A DNA stretch of 64,000 nucleotides from Rossellomorea aquimaris (GCF_000935355.1 NZ_JXZC01000001.1:124001-188000); one strand, 5' to 3'; counted from the stretch's first letter, positions 17,561-26,695 are shown. Made by a program: numbers and translations. The notes: a model not told the origin generated them from the sequence alone.

Positions 17561-18412
17561 ATGAAAAAGATCATCTTCGTAACTGCTGCTTCCTTGATTA
17601 TATTATCGGGATGTTCGCAAGTACAAGATTGGTCAGAGAATTTATTTGGCCAAAAACAGCAAGAAACGAAAGAAGAGAAACCGAAGGAACAAACTCCAGA
17701 GGATCAACCGGATGAACAAATTGAAGAAGAACAATCCGCTCCGTCAGAGGAAGAATCGGTTCCTCCAGAACTACAATTAGAGTCCCAATACTTTAATGAA
17801 GTAAAAGTGGTGGACGGAAAACAAATCATCCAAAATCCCTCCAACCTTTTAGCCCTTGTGAATAAGGATTATGCATTAGATGAATACAAACCGACTGATT
17901 TGGTTCGCCCCGATGTTCCATTCGTATTTGGTAATCAAGAACTAGAAAAGGCATATCTTCGGAAAGAAGCGGCAGAGCAGCTGGAGATAATGTTCACTTC
18001 CGCTAAAGCAGAAGGAGTTATGCTGACAGCTATTTCAGGCTATCGTTCGTATGAATATCAAAAAATGCTGCTGGAAAGAGAAATTGCTCAGTTCGGAAAA
18101 GAAAAAGCCGTAATGGCCGTGGCACCGCCGGGACAAAGTGAGCATCAATCCGGTTTGGCTATGGACATCTCAAGTCAAAGTAATAACTTCCAGGTAAACA
18201 TTGAATTTGCCGATACAAAGGAAGGCAAGTGGCTTGCAGAGAACGCCTATAAATATGGATTCATTCTCCGTTATCCTGAAGACAAGGTTTCGATTACTCA
18301 GTATCAATATGAGCCTTGGCATTTCAGATATGTAGGTAAGGATGCGGCTAAAGTCATTTATGAAAATGATTGGTCTTTAGAAGAATTTTTTAATAATGTG
18401 AAAAAGATTTAA
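17561..18412 (+). CDS. yodJ: D-alanyl-D-alanine carboxypeptidase lipoprotein (YodJ, VanY family)
   Basis: A 283-residue exported peptidase. A lipoprotein signal is clear (MKKIIFVTAASLIILSGC), followed by an acidic Glu/Gln/Pro-rich linker to about residue 70. The VanY/LdcB zinc site is visible in SEHQSGLAMDIS and EPWHFRYVG, with SGYRSYEYQ before it. It trims the terminal D-Ala of peptidoglycan stem peptides outside the membrane. ATG 17561 follows AGGTGA; the open frame reaches 13 codons further without a signal peptide. Confidence 0.9.
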   Translation: MKKIIFVTAASLIILSGCSQVQDWSENLFGQKQQETKEEKPKEQTPEDQPDEQIEEEQSAPSEEESVPPELQLESQYFNEVKVVDGKQIIQNPSNLLALVNKDYALDEYKPTDLVRPDVPFVFGNQELEKAYLRKEAAEQLEIMFTSAKAEGVMLTAISGYRSYEYQKMLLEREIAQFGKEKAVMAVAPPGQSEHQSGLAMDISSQSNNFQVNIEFADTKEGKWLAENAYKYGFILRYPEDKVSITQYQYEPWHFRYVGKDAAKVIYENDWSLEEFFNNVKKI

Positions 18413-18418
18413 TAATTT

Positions 18419-18455
18419 TAAGGGGTCAGGAGCTTTGGGTTTCTGGCCCTTTTGG
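18419..18455 (+). terminator. Weak terminator after yodJ
   Basis: AAGGGGTCAG pairs with CTGGCCCTTT (one G-T wobble) with a GGAGCTTTGGGTTT-like loop; the T tract is interrupted by GG. Confidence 0.5.
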
Positions 18456-18581
18456 TGTTTATCATTTGTAATATTGCCTTTAAGGAAACTCGCACCTGCC
18501 CAATCGCTCGCCACTTTTGTTCTGTTTTCTCACACTCTCACATACAACAATAATAAGGGCTGTCCAATTTGAGGTGAGCGG

Positions 18582-19178
18582 GTGAAACGGATGTTTAGGA
18601 CATTTAGCATTATTATTATAGGAAGTGTGTTTGTAGGGATCGGGATTGATCTTTTTTTCGTACCTCATCATTTCCTGGATGGGGGCATGATTGGGATTGG
18701 GCTAATTGCCCATTATTGGTTTGGTTTTAAGCCGGGACTTACGATCATCCTATTGAGTGTCCCATTATATATGCTGGCTTTTTTCGTGGACAGAAAGCTT
18801 TTCTATAATAGTATCCATGGCCTCTGGTTATCCTCATTAATGATAGATTTTTTTTATCAATGGAAAAATATTTTCACTTTTCCTCCTCTTATGAGCGCCT
18901 TTTTAGGCGGGACCTTCGTTGGAATTGGGATCGGCCTTATGCTGAAAGGAAACTCTGCAACAGGCGGATCCGATTTACTGGCTCAATTGATTGGAAAAAG
19001 CTTTCACTTTAATGTGGGGAAATTAATTTTTCTCTTTGATAGCATAGTGCTGGTGGTGGGCTGGCCGATCATCGGTATGGAGTCTTTCTTATATTCTTTA
19101 TTTGCTGTCAGTACAGTAGGGTTTTTTACAACCATTTTGACACATCATAATCATGACAATGGATTTTCCTTTCGTTAA
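18582..19178 (+). CDS. YitT-family membrane protein without the C-terminal domain
   Basis: A 198-residue protein with about five to six membrane helices. PHHFLDGGMIGIGLIAHYWFG and GNSATGGSDLLAQLI are YitT/DUF161 signatures. Typical YitT proteins run to about 280 residues and end in a soluble DUF2179 domain; this one stops after the membrane part. GTG 18582 follows GAGGTG; ATG 18591 is an alternative. Transport function is suspected in the family but not proven. Confidence 0.8.
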   Translation: MKRMFRTFSIIIIGSVFVGIGIDLFFVPHHFLDGGMIGIGLIAHYWFGFKPGLTIILLSVPLYMLAFFVDRKLFYNSIHGLWLSSLMIDFFYQWKNIFTFPPLMSAFLGGTFVGIGIGLMLKGNSATGGSDLLAQLIGKSFHFNVGKLIFLFDSIVLVVGWPIIGMESFLYSLFAVSTVGFFTTILTHHNHDNGFSFR

Positions 19179-19296
19179 TATTGAAAAGCTGATAGAATAA
19201 AGAAGTTATGAGCTCAAGATTGCTCATATAGATGATTCATGATATTGTAAACGATAAATTCACACAAGATACATAGCAACGAAAGTGGTGGAAGCT

Positions 19297-20757
19297 TTGG
19301 AACAAGATAAGACGGATCAGTCACAACAAGAAACCCATTCAAATTTTATAAAAATTAAGAAGTTTAAATTTGTTATGCTCCTGTTCTTCCTTGTATTTGC
19401 AACTGCAGGGATTACAACATTTGCACTGGCATTCGGGGATGAAAAAGCAGTCAATGTAGGGGTTACAGAACGTTCAGAATTTCAAAAACTTTACGAAGCC
19501 TATGATAAGTTAAATGAAAACTATTATAAAGACCTTGATCAGGACACTTTAGTAAATGGTGCTATCAATGGAATGCTTGATAGTGTCGGTGATCCATATT
19601 CTGATTATATGAATGTAGAGGAAGCGGAAAAGTTCCAGGAAAGCATCTCCTCTTCATTTGAGGGAATTGGCGCAGAAATACAGGAGAAAGAAGGGTATAT
19701 ATCCATCGTTTCCCCTATAAAAGGCTCACCTGCAGAGAAAGCTGGTTTACAACCGAATGATACAATCACTAAAGTGGATGACAAAAGTATTCAAGGAATG
19801 TCTGTGACCGATGCGGTTCTCCTCATACGTGGTGAAAAAGGGACAAAGGTTACACTGACCATTCAGAGGCCGGGTCAGGAAAAACCAATGCAAGTTACCA
19901 TCACCAGGGATGAGATCCCGATTGAAACGGTTTATGCGGAAATGAAAGAAAATGGCGTAGCTGAAATTCAAATTACGAGCTTTTCAGAGAATACGTATAA
20001 AGAATTGACCGAAGCATTAAATGAAATGAACGATAAGGGTATGAAAAAGCTTGTTCTTGATTTAAGGCAAAATCCAGGTGGCTTGCTGGATCAAGCCGTT
20101 AAAATTTCTAACTTGTTTGTACCTGAAGGCGAAGTTCTATTCCAAGTGGAAGACAGCAACGGGAAAGTGGAAAAGTATGTGTCCGAATCGGGGCAGAAAA
20201 TAGACGTGCCTACAGCCGTTCTCGTTGATGGGGGAAGCGCAAGTGCTGCAGAAATCTTGGCAGCAGCTGTAAGTGAGTCAAACGATATTCCTCTTGTCGG
20301 GACAAAAACCTTTGGTAAGGGAACGGTTCAAACAGCTGAAACCTTCAAAGATGGTTCTAACATGAAATTCACAACGGCAAAATGGTTAACGCCTGATGGC
20401 AATTGGATTCATGAAAAAGGAATCACACCTGATATTGAAGCGAAGATGCCGGATTATGCACAGCTTCCATATATCAATCCTGAAAAAGAACTGAAGGAAT
20501 CAGATTTATCGGATCAGGTGAAAACAGCAGAGCAAATGCTCAATGCACTGGACTTGAATCCAGGAAACGTTGATGGATACTATGATGAAGACACAACAAA
20601 AGCGGTTAAGCAGTTCCAGGAAAAGAATGAACTGAAGGTGACAGGAACGTTAAATGCTGAAACGACGGTTAAGCTTATGTCTAATCTTAGAGAAAAACTA
20701 AAAGAAAACGATCCTCAAGTGAAAAAAGCGATCGAAGAATTAAACAAAAATAACTAA
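19297..20757 (+). CDS. ctpA: C-terminal processing protease CtpA-like (S41)
   Basis: A 486-residue membrane-anchored serine protease. An N-terminal helix (FVMLLFFLVFATAGITTFAL) is followed by a PDZ domain (about 110-190) and the S41 domain. The catalytic Ser lies in DGGSASAAEIL and the Lys in VGTKTFGKGTVQ. The last 70 residues form a peptidoglycan-binding domain (VDGYYDEDTTKAVKQFQ). TTG 19297 is chosen because GTGGTGG lies 5 nt upstream. It would cleave extracytoplasmic substrates. Close to yodJ, as in B. subtilis. Confidence 0.93.
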   Translation: MEQDKTDQSQQETHSNFIKIKKFKFVMLLFFLVFATAGITTFALAFGDEKAVNVGVTERSEFQKLYEAYDKLNENYYKDLDQDTLVNGAINGMLDSVGDPYSDYMNVEEAEKFQESISSSFEGIGAEIQEKEGYISIVSPIKGSPAEKAGLQPNDTITKVDDKSIQGMSVTDAVLLIRGEKGTKVTLTIQRPGQEKPMQVTITRDEIPIETVYAEMKENGVAEIQITSFSENTYKELTEALNEMNDKGMKKLVLDLRQNPGGLLDQAVKISNLFVPEGEVLFQVEDSNGKVEKYVSESGQKIDVPTAVLVDGGSASAAEILAAAVSESNDIPLVGTKTFGKGTVQTAETFKDGSNMKFTTAKWLTPDGNWIHEKGITPDIEAKMPDYAQLPYINPEKELKESDLSDQVKTAEQMLNALDLNPGNVDGYYDEDTTKAVKQFQEKNELKVTGTLNAETTVKLMSNLREKLKENDPQVKKAIEELNKNN

Positions 20758-20761
20758 ATGT

Positions 20762-20797
20762 AAGATCTCAGGTGAAATCACCTGAGATCTTTTTTGA
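20762..20797 (+). terminator. Terminator of ctpA
   Basis: AAGATCTCAGGTG and CACCTGAGATCTT form a perfect 13-bp stem with loop AAAT, followed by T. Confidence 0.92.
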
Positions 20798-20870
20798 TGA
20801 TTGGTTTCTTCTTACTCGTATAGAATGCTGGAGCTTTACCAACAATGAGGGTATATATGAGGTGATTTTT

Positions 20871-21806
20871 ATGAAAAAAACGGGGTTACTATTGGCTCTA
20901 TTATTTTCTGTATTCATTGTTGTAAGTTGTTCGCCTTTCTGGGGTGAAAGAGAGCAACCGGTACCAAAAGAAGAGGTTCAATCGCAAAAGCGTTTCTTAA
21001 GTGAAAAGGATGAATCGATTTTCCCTTTAGTCCCGCAGGATAAAAAATTTCCTGTCAATGTTCTTCTGATCGGTTCTGATAAACGTAAAAACGAACCCGC
21101 CCGAGCAGATGTCTTAATGGTTGCTCAGTATACCCCACAATCATCTTCCATTAAGATGGTTTCAATCATGAGGGATACATACGTAAACATCCCTGGATAT
21201 GAAAAGAGTAAAATAAATCATGCGTATTCGTGGGGGGGAGAGGAGCTCCTCGCTGAAACGATTAAGAAAAATTTCAACATAGATGTTCACCATACCGTCA
21301 AAGTAGACTTTAATGATTTCATTAATGTGATGGACCTCGTTTTTCCGGAAGGTGTCGGGGTTACAGTGTCTGAACCTATGATAAAGTATTGGAAATGGTC
21401 GAAGGACCCCGGGAAGCAAGTGTTAAGAGGAGAAGAAATCTTACAATATGTGAGGTTTAGGGGAGACATAAAAAGCGATTTTGGACGAGTGGAGCGGCAG
21501 CAGGAGATCATGGCATTAGCGGAAAAAAGTCTTATGGATCTATTGCAGTCCGGAGAAGGAATTACAACCGTCGTTTCCCTAATGAGAGAAGGTTTGAAAA
21601 ACGTAGAAACCTCTACGCCAATTAGTGAAGTGATTAAGTATGGTATGTCATTAATGCTCGACCCCGTGAACAGGGTGGAAACCCTGCGTGTACCGATAGA
21701 AGGGAGCTTTACGGACCTTTCGACTGTGAATGCAGGACTGGTTTTAGATATGGACGAACAGAAGAATCAAGAAGCCATCAGGGATTTTCTGAAAACGGTT
21801 GAATGA
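20871..21806 (+). CDS. LytR-CpsA-Psr family protein with a possible lipobox
   Basis: A 311-residue LCP protein. The domain shows NVLLIGSDKR, the conserved Arg in MVSIMRDTYVNIPG, KINHAYSWGG, and the late Arg pair in YVRFRGDIKSDFGRVERQ. LCP enzymes attach undecaprenyl-linked polymers such as teichoic acids to peptidoglycan. Unusually, the short N-terminus (LLFSVFIVVSC) ends with a Cys in a lipobox-like position rather than a plain anchor helix. GAGGTGA sets ATG 20871. Confidence 0.88.
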   Translation: MKKTGLLLALLFSVFIVVSCSPFWGEREQPVPKEEVQSQKRFLSEKDESIFPLVPQDKKFPVNVLLIGSDKRKNEPARADVLMVAQYTPQSSSIKMVSIMRDTYVNIPGYEKSKINHAYSWGGEELLAETIKKNFNIDVHHTVKVDFNDFINVMDLVFPEGVGVTVSEPMIKYWKWSKDPGKQVLRGEEILQYVRFRGDIKSDFGRVERQQEIMALAEKSLMDLLQSGEGITTVVSLMREGLKNVETSTPISEVIKYGMSLMLDPVNRVETLRVPIEGSFTDLSTVNAGLVLDMDEQKNQEAIRDFLKTVE

Positions 21807-21807
21807 T

Positions 21808-22533
21808 TCACCAAGAGTGAAATTCAGAAGAATCCAAGTCAAGAAAGTTTTCTATCTTCTTCATTTTTCTTACAATTAAATCATGAAGATAATTTTTGTA
21901 CTTCAGATCCTCAGCTTGGTTATGTTCCAAATGCAGGATTTTAAGATGTTCAAGATGCTCTTTTAATGTACGCTCGTCACTATCAGATCCACCTGACTGG
22001 ACTTTGCGAAGAATCACGTCCACCAACTTTTCGTGTGTAGCTTCGATTGTTTTCGTTCCTTGTCTTGCATATATGGCCCCATATCTTAATTCACCTCTTG
22101 TCACAATAGAGGTATAGGGAACGTAACGTGGATCATAGTCAATGATGAGAACCTGGAACCGCTTTACGTCCAACAATGGATGAATACCTTTAGGGAAAAT
22201 GAAGTCCTCCGTCCTATACCGTAAATATTTTGGAAGCAGATGTTGTAGTTTATTATCAACATCTGCTTTATCTAAAAATTCCTCATCCGACAAACCCTTT
22301 AAATCTAACGAGCCATCATCATATTGCATCACACCTACAATGATGCATCCGCCCCCCGTATTGGAGATAGCCAGAATATGCTTCGCCATTTTTGTGAATT
22401 CAATCCAATCTGATTTAAAATCCACATAATCTGTTTCGCCCGTATTATGAAGCAACAGTTCCTTCAATGTTTCATGAGAAGGATTCTTCAAAAAATCTCT
22501 AAGTTTAAGGGGAACAATCTTCTCGTAGTACAA
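21808..22533 (-). CDS. AlbA_2 (Schlafen-type) putative DNA/nucleotide-binding protein
   Basis: A 241-residue protein. ETDYVDFKSDWI followed by FTKMAKHILAISNTGGGCIIVGV is the AlbA_2/divergent AAA-4 core (E-x-K, then SNTGGG). The last 60 residues are highly charged and probably coiled coil. Such proteins are often annotated as putative transcriptional regulators or ATP-binding proteins; the function is open. TTG 22533 is the best-spaced start after AGGTGGGG; GTG 22545 would add four residues. It ends one base after the LCP stop on the opposite strand. Confidence 0.78.
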   Translation of the reverse strand: MYYEKIVPLKLRDFLKNPSHETLKELLLHNTGETDYVDFKSDWIEFTKMAKHILAISNTGGGCIIVGVMQYDDGSLDLKGLSDEEFLDKADVDNKLQHLLPKYLRYRTEDFIFPKGIHPLLDVKRFQVLIIDYDPRYVPYTSIVTRGELRYGAIYARQGTKTIEATHEKLVDVILRKVQSGGSDSDERTLKEHLEHLKILHLEHNQAEDLKYKNYLHDLIVRKMKKIENFLDLDSSEFHSW

Positions 22534-22812
22534 TGACAACCCCACCTTTAAAGTTTTAACTGGTTTATAATTGCAGCTGCAATGATGCAGTTTTTATTAA
22601 AAGTTACTCAAAGATCCAGATCTAATCTTGACTGACACGGTTCCTGTCTATTCATTCTATGCGTATGAAAATAAGAAAACGCTTTATTAGGAAAGAATCT
22701 TCATCCCTATTTCCCCTATGTACACAAATAGTTGAGGTGAATGATGTGGTTCGTTGTGTTCATGAGCACTTTCTAATAGAATATGTATAGGATCTATAGA
22801 GAGGAAGATTAA

Positions 22813-23733
22813 ATGAAGAAAGATGTTTATATACTATCCGGATTTCTTGGAAGTGGAAAAACGACCTTATTAAAGAATTTGCTGGAGTCCTTAAAGGAAC
22901 AGAATAAAAAACCGGCTGTCCTAATGAATGAACTAGGAAGTGTATCCATCGATAGTGATGAAGTTGATCAAGATACAGCTTTAAGAGAGTTGCTTGATGG
23001 ATGTATATGCTGCACCATATCAGAAAAGCTGGAGTCCCAACTTCAGGAACTGTTAATGAACGAAGATTTCGATGTATTAGTGATAGAAACGACAGGAGCT
23101 GCACACCCTGTTGAAGTGGTCGATTCAATCCTATCCCCACTGTTTGCTGATCAGTTCGAATTTAGGGGGATCGTTACTGTGGTGGATGGTCTACAGTGGA
23201 GAAGAAGGGATGAATTCAGCCCTGCTGTTTTACATTTGATGAGAGAACAGATTCGTCATGCTCAATATATTGTGGCAAATAAAATGGATTTGCTTTCAGA
23301 AATGGAGCAAGGGACATTCTCATATGAACTTCAGCAAATTAACCCGAGAGCAAAGGTATATTTAACGAACTATTCAAAGGTGTCAATGAAAGATTTATTT
23401 TCTATGAGAGCGGATGACAGAAGCGATTCTTATGAGAAAGCATCCCTCGGTGAACATTTATCATTACAAGCCATCATATACTCCTTTAAAGGAACAGTAA
23501 GGGGAGAAGCATTTGAGGAATGGGTGAAACAACAACCTGATAGCATTTATAGAATGAAGGGTTATGTTCCGTTACAGGGACGGAAAAACCCGACCTTGTT
23601 TCAATATTCATATGGCATGCCCCTGTTTATGCCCGGAGACATGAAGTATCCAACCAATTTTGTAATAATTGGAGAAAATTTACATAAATCAGAGATAATA
23701 CGTTCACTGGAAAAGATAGACATAGCGGAATAA
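22813..23733 (+). CDS. CobW/COG0523 family GTPase (metal chaperone)
   Basis: A 306-residue G3E GTPase. Motifs in order: Walker A GFLGSGKTTL, NELGSVSID, the metal-binding GCICC, Walker B region VLVIETTGAAHP, and the base-specific NKMD. A CobW C-terminal domain follows from about residue 210. The family inserts zinc, cobalt or other metals into client proteins; ZagA/YciC is the B. subtilis zinc example. No Zur-like operator was recognised in the 267-nt upstream gap. Two small membrane protein genes follow closely. Confidence 0.9.
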   Translation: MKKDVYILSGFLGSGKTTLLKNLLESLKEQNKKPAVLMNELGSVSIDSDEVDQDTALRELLDGCICCTISEKLESQLQELLMNEDFDVLVIETTGAAHPVEVVDSILSPLFADQFEFRGIVTVVDGLQWRRRDEFSPAVLHLMREQIRHAQYIVANKMDLLSEMEQGTFSYELQQINPRAKVYLTNYSKVSMKDLFSMRADDRSDSYEKASLGEHLSLQAIIYSFKGTVRGEAFEEWVKQQPDSIYRMKGYVPLQGRKNPTLFQYSYGMPLFMPGDMKYPTNFVIIGENLHKSEIIRSLEKIDIAE

Positions 23734-23756
23734 CCTAAAGTGGGGAGAAACTTAAT

Positions 23757-24053
23757 ATGGTGTTTCTTTTGTTTAGTATAGAATTAATCTTATTTATCAG
23801 TGGCATCTACGGTTTAAGTATGTATGAAACGAACCTCCAATTCATTATCTTTATTGGATTAATAGGAATCAGTGTAATCATGTTTATTACAACGATCGTG
23901 TATTATCAGCGGAAAAAACAAAAGAGGGATCAAGCATATGACTGCTGGGACTGTGCAATCTATTCACCTGACTGTATGCCTTTTCCACGCTTAGGAAAGA
24001 AATTTGACTGTGATTCACCGGACTGTGACTGCACTCCGGACTGCAGTCCATAG
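23757..24053 (+). CDS. Membrane protein with a Cys/Asp-rich tail
   Basis: A 98-residue protein with two membrane helices (about 2-22 and 28-50), a Lys-rich turn (YYQRKKQKRDQ) and a tail holding eight Cys: YDCWDCAIYSPDCMPF and then DCDSPDCDCTPDC. The tail could bind metal or an Fe-S cluster. It starts 23 nt after the CobW gene and 10 nt before the DUF2085 gene, so all three are probably one operon. No family recognised. Confidence 0.8.
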   Translation: MVFLLFSIELILFISGIYGLSMYETNLQFIIFIGLIGISVIMFITTIVYYQRKKQKRDQAYDCWDCAIYSPDCMPFPRLGKKFDCDSPDCDCTPDCSP

Positions 24054-24063
24054 GGGGGATAGA

Positions 24064-24426
24064 GTGAAAGACATCCTTACATTATCCTTTATGCCCTGTC
24101 ATAGAATACCTGAACGCTCACTCGTCGTCAGGGGGAAACAATTTCCCTTATGTTTCCGCTGTATGGGTATTCTCGTGGGAATGCTCATCGGGATCCCGTT
24201 CGTTTGGCTGTACTTCCCCTCGGTAACATTCGTTCATTTCGTTTATGCGGGGATTCTCATCATCCCTCTTCTGGCAGATGGATACACGCAGAAGTGGATG
24301 TGGAGAACCAGTACGAATTCGTTACGGTTACTGACCGGACTCCTATGCGGGATTGGGTTAGCGATCAGTATCATTCTAATTTCCAAAGTTGCAGTCAGAG
24401 CCCTCATGGTATTGACCGGTTCATAA
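24064..24426 (+). CDS. DUF2085 family membrane protein
   Basis: A 120-residue protein. The family signature is complete: MPCHRIPERSLVVRG and FPLCFRCMGILVG, with conserved Cys/His at the membrane surface, followed by three membrane helices. Function unknown in the family. GTG 24064 is set by AGGGGGG 5 nt upstream. Third gene behind the CobW GTPase. Confidence 0.82.
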   Translation: MKDILTLSFMPCHRIPERSLVVRGKQFPLCFRCMGILVGMLIGIPFVWLYFPSVTFVHFVYAGILIIPLLADGYTQKWMWRTSTNSLRLLTGLLCGIGLAISIILISKVAVRALMVLTGS

Positions 24427-24461
24427 CCATTGACAGATCATAAGAAAATGTTTAAACTATA

Positions 24462-24483
24462 ATAGTTAACTTAGTGAACTATT
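24462..24483. promoter_or_regulatory. Inverted-repeat operator candidate upstream of marR
   Basis: ATAGTTAACT and AGTGAACTAT flank a single T at 24462-24482, matching as an inverted repeat at 9 of 10 positions. AACTTAGTGAACTATT (24468-24483) recurs with 13 of 16 matches at 25009-25024 before the transporter gene. Confidence 0.6.
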
Positions 24484-24518
24484 TATTTAGTGCAAGAAGT
24501 GAGAAAGGTCGATTTTTA

Positions 24519-24941
24519 GTGGGAAAAGAAATGTACGAGTTAGAGGGATTATTCAGATCCGTTTTTAGAATGATGAAATCAGATATCCGGACCATCTTTG
24601 GTGAGTTCATTTCCAATGGTGAATTCCGTGTACTTCAGCTCATTAAAGAGAATGGGGCGTTGAAATCTTCTGAAATATCCAAACGTATGGAAGTATCGGC
24701 AAGTCACATTACTTCGATTACAGATACTTTAGTAGAAAAAGGGTACATCACAAGAATGCGTTCGAACGAAGATCGTAGAGTAGTAGAGTTAGCCCTGACA
24801 CCCCAGGGCGAAGAAATGCTTTCTCAATGTGAAGAAAAAAAGACTCAATACTTTCAGGAATTATTTGTGAAATTTGATAAAGAAGAGATAAATCACCTGA
24901 TTGAACTGTTTGAAAAACTATTAGCATCAAATCGCAGGTAA
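24519..24941 (+). CDS. MarR family transcriptional regulator
   Basis: A 140-residue winged-helix regulator. The recognition region is LKSSEISKRMEVSASHITSITDTLVEKGYI and the wing contains RSNEDRRVVELALT, typical MarR. GTG 24519 is used because AAAGGT lies 9 nt before it; ATG 24531 is a shorter option. It lies 113 nt upstream of an MFS drug pump, and both share an operator-like sequence, so it probably represses itself and the pump. Confidence 0.87.
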   Translation: MGKEMYELEGLFRSVFRMMKSDIRTIFGEFISNGEFRVLQLIKENGALKSSEISKRMEVSASHITSITDTLVEKGYITRMRSNEDRRVVELALTPQGEEMLSQCEEKKTQYFQELFVKFDKEEINHLIELFEKLLASNRR

Positions 24942-25002
24942 CAAGCGTGAGGTTACAAAGCAAGGGTTGACCGGGATGGGTCATCCCTTCTATTATGCTT
25001 AA

Positions 25003-25024
25003 TTACTTAAGTAAGTGAATTATT
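25003..25024. promoter_or_regulatory. Second operator candidate upstream of the MFS gene
   Basis: TTACTTAAGTAA at 25003-25014 is a perfect 12-bp palindrome overlapping AAGTAAGTGAATTATT (25009-25024), which resembles the marR upstream site. Confidence 0.5.
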
Positions 25025-25054
25025 CTTATTATAAATATTAAGGGAGACTTATAA

Positions 25055-26674
25055 ATGGAGCACTTAGAACATCGTAAAAAAGTAATGATCATGATAGCCA
25101 TCATGTCAGCCATGTTATTCGCAGCATTGAATCAAACAATAGTAGGGACCGCTTTACCAAGGATCATTTCCGAGATTGGTGGGATTGACTACTATAGCTG
25201 GGTATTTACAATCTTTATGCTAACCAGTTCGGTAACTGCCATATTAGTAGGGAAATTATCTGATATGTATGGAAGGAAACCATTCATCCTCCTAGGTATA
25301 GGAGTCTTTATGATCGGGTCATTCTTGAATGGACTTTCTTCATCAATCATTCAATTAATCATCTTCCGGGGGATACAAGGCTTTGGAGCCGGGATGATCA
25401 TGTCTACTGCGTTTACGGCTGTAGGAGACTTATTTTCGCCTCGGGAAAGAGGGAAATGGCAAGGTTTAATGAGTAGTGTATTTGGTCTCGCAAGTGTGTT
25501 CGGACCTACATTGGGAGGCTGGATCGTTGATAATGCAGATTGGCATTGGGTATTCTGGGTCTTCCTGCCAGTAGGTTTCGTCGCCTTTGGGATGATTTAT
25601 AAAATGTTCCCTTCACAGAAACCAAATAGAGGACTGAAAGTGGATTATTTGGGCTCTGTTATGCTTACTCTGACGATTATTCCATTATTATTGGCCTTTA
25701 CATGGGGTGGAAATGACTATGAATGGGTTTCCCTTCCGATTATTGGGTTACTGTCAGCAACGGTGATATTCTTTGTCTTATTTATCATTACGGAAAAGAA
25801 AGCAAGTAATCCCGTTCTTCCACTTCAATTGTTCAAGAATAAAATTTTCACCTTATCCAATATCATTGGATTTATCCTGGGTGCCGGGATGTTTGGAGCC
25901 ATCATGTATATGCCGTTCTTTATTCAAGGTGTCATGGGGACATCTGCCACTAAGTCGGGCTTGGTGATGATGCCTATGACAGTGAGTATGGTGATTGCAA
26001 GTACAGTTGGTGGGCAGATCATCACGAAGACAGGCAGATATAAATTTCTAGCCCTGATCGGTTTGTTCGTAATGAGTGCAGGAATGATTCTTTTATCCTT
26101 TATGGATACGAACACTACCAATACAACGGCCCTTATCAATATTATTATAGTAGGAACAGGTCTTGGGCTGAGCTTCCCTGTTTTCACTTTAACGGTTCAG
26201 AACGCTGTTCAGCATAAGTTCTTAGGTGTGGCTACCGCTGCCACCCAATTATTCAGACAAATCGGCGGTACGATTGGGGTAGCCATCATGGGTACCGTGA
26301 TGAATACCTCCATGTCTTCAAAGATGACTGAGAAAATGTCAGAAGTGAAAGACTCACCTCTTCTAACAAATCCTGAAACATCAGGAGTGTTGAAGCAGCT
26401 TCAGGATCCTCAAAACATAATGAATGGTGAGAAATTAAAAGAATTACAATCAATATTACCTGAAGAATACCAAGGGATTTACGCAACCATTCTCGAAGGG
26501 GTGAGAGAGTCGTTAAGTTTCGCTTTAACGAATGTCTTCTTTATTGGTGCTATGATACTTCTTGTTGGTTTTGTATTAACGTTCTTTATGAAAGAAATCC
26601 CATTACGTATGTCGAATAAAGATGTAACGGAAGAAGAAAAAGAAACAAAACTTAAAGAAGCTTCCAATCATTGA
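25055..26674 (+). CDS. MFS multidrug efflux transporter (DHA2, 14-TM type)
   Basis: A 539-residue EmrB/QacA-type H+ antiporter. Motif A appears as GKLSDMYGRKPFIL, motif C-like LASVFGPTLGGWIVD marks antiporters, and about 14 hydrophobic segments are present. There is a large extracytoplasmic loop near residues 420-470 before the last helix. AAGGGAG precedes the ATG. Regulated probably by the adjacent MarR protein; substrates are unknown. Confidence 0.93.
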   Translation: MEHLEHRKKVMIMIAIMSAMLFAALNQTIVGTALPRIISEIGGIDYYSWVFTIFMLTSSVTAILVGKLSDMYGRKPFILLGIGVFMIGSFLNGLSSSIIQLIIFRGIQGFGAGMIMSTAFTAVGDLFSPRERGKWQGLMSSVFGLASVFGPTLGGWIVDNADWHWVFWVFLPVGFVAFGMIYKMFPSQKPNRGLKVDYLGSVMLTLTIIPLLLAFTWGGNDYEWVSLPIIGLLSATVIFFVLFIITEKKASNPVLPLQLFKNKIFTLSNIIGFILGAGMFGAIMYMPFFIQGVMGTSATKSGLVMMPMTVSMVIASTVGGQIITKTGRYKFLALIGLFVMSAGMILLSFMDTNTTNTTALINIIIVGTGLGLSFPVFTLTVQNAVQHKFLGVATAATQLFRQIGGTIGVAIMGTVMNTSMSSKMTEKMSEVKDSPLLTNPETSGVLKQLQDPQNIMNGEKLKELQSILPEEYQGIYATILEGVRESLSFALTNVFFIGAMILLVGFVLTFFMKEIPLRMSNKDVTEEEKETKLKEASNH

Positions 26675-26695
26675 TTGGCTCCAGTTTTAAATAAG

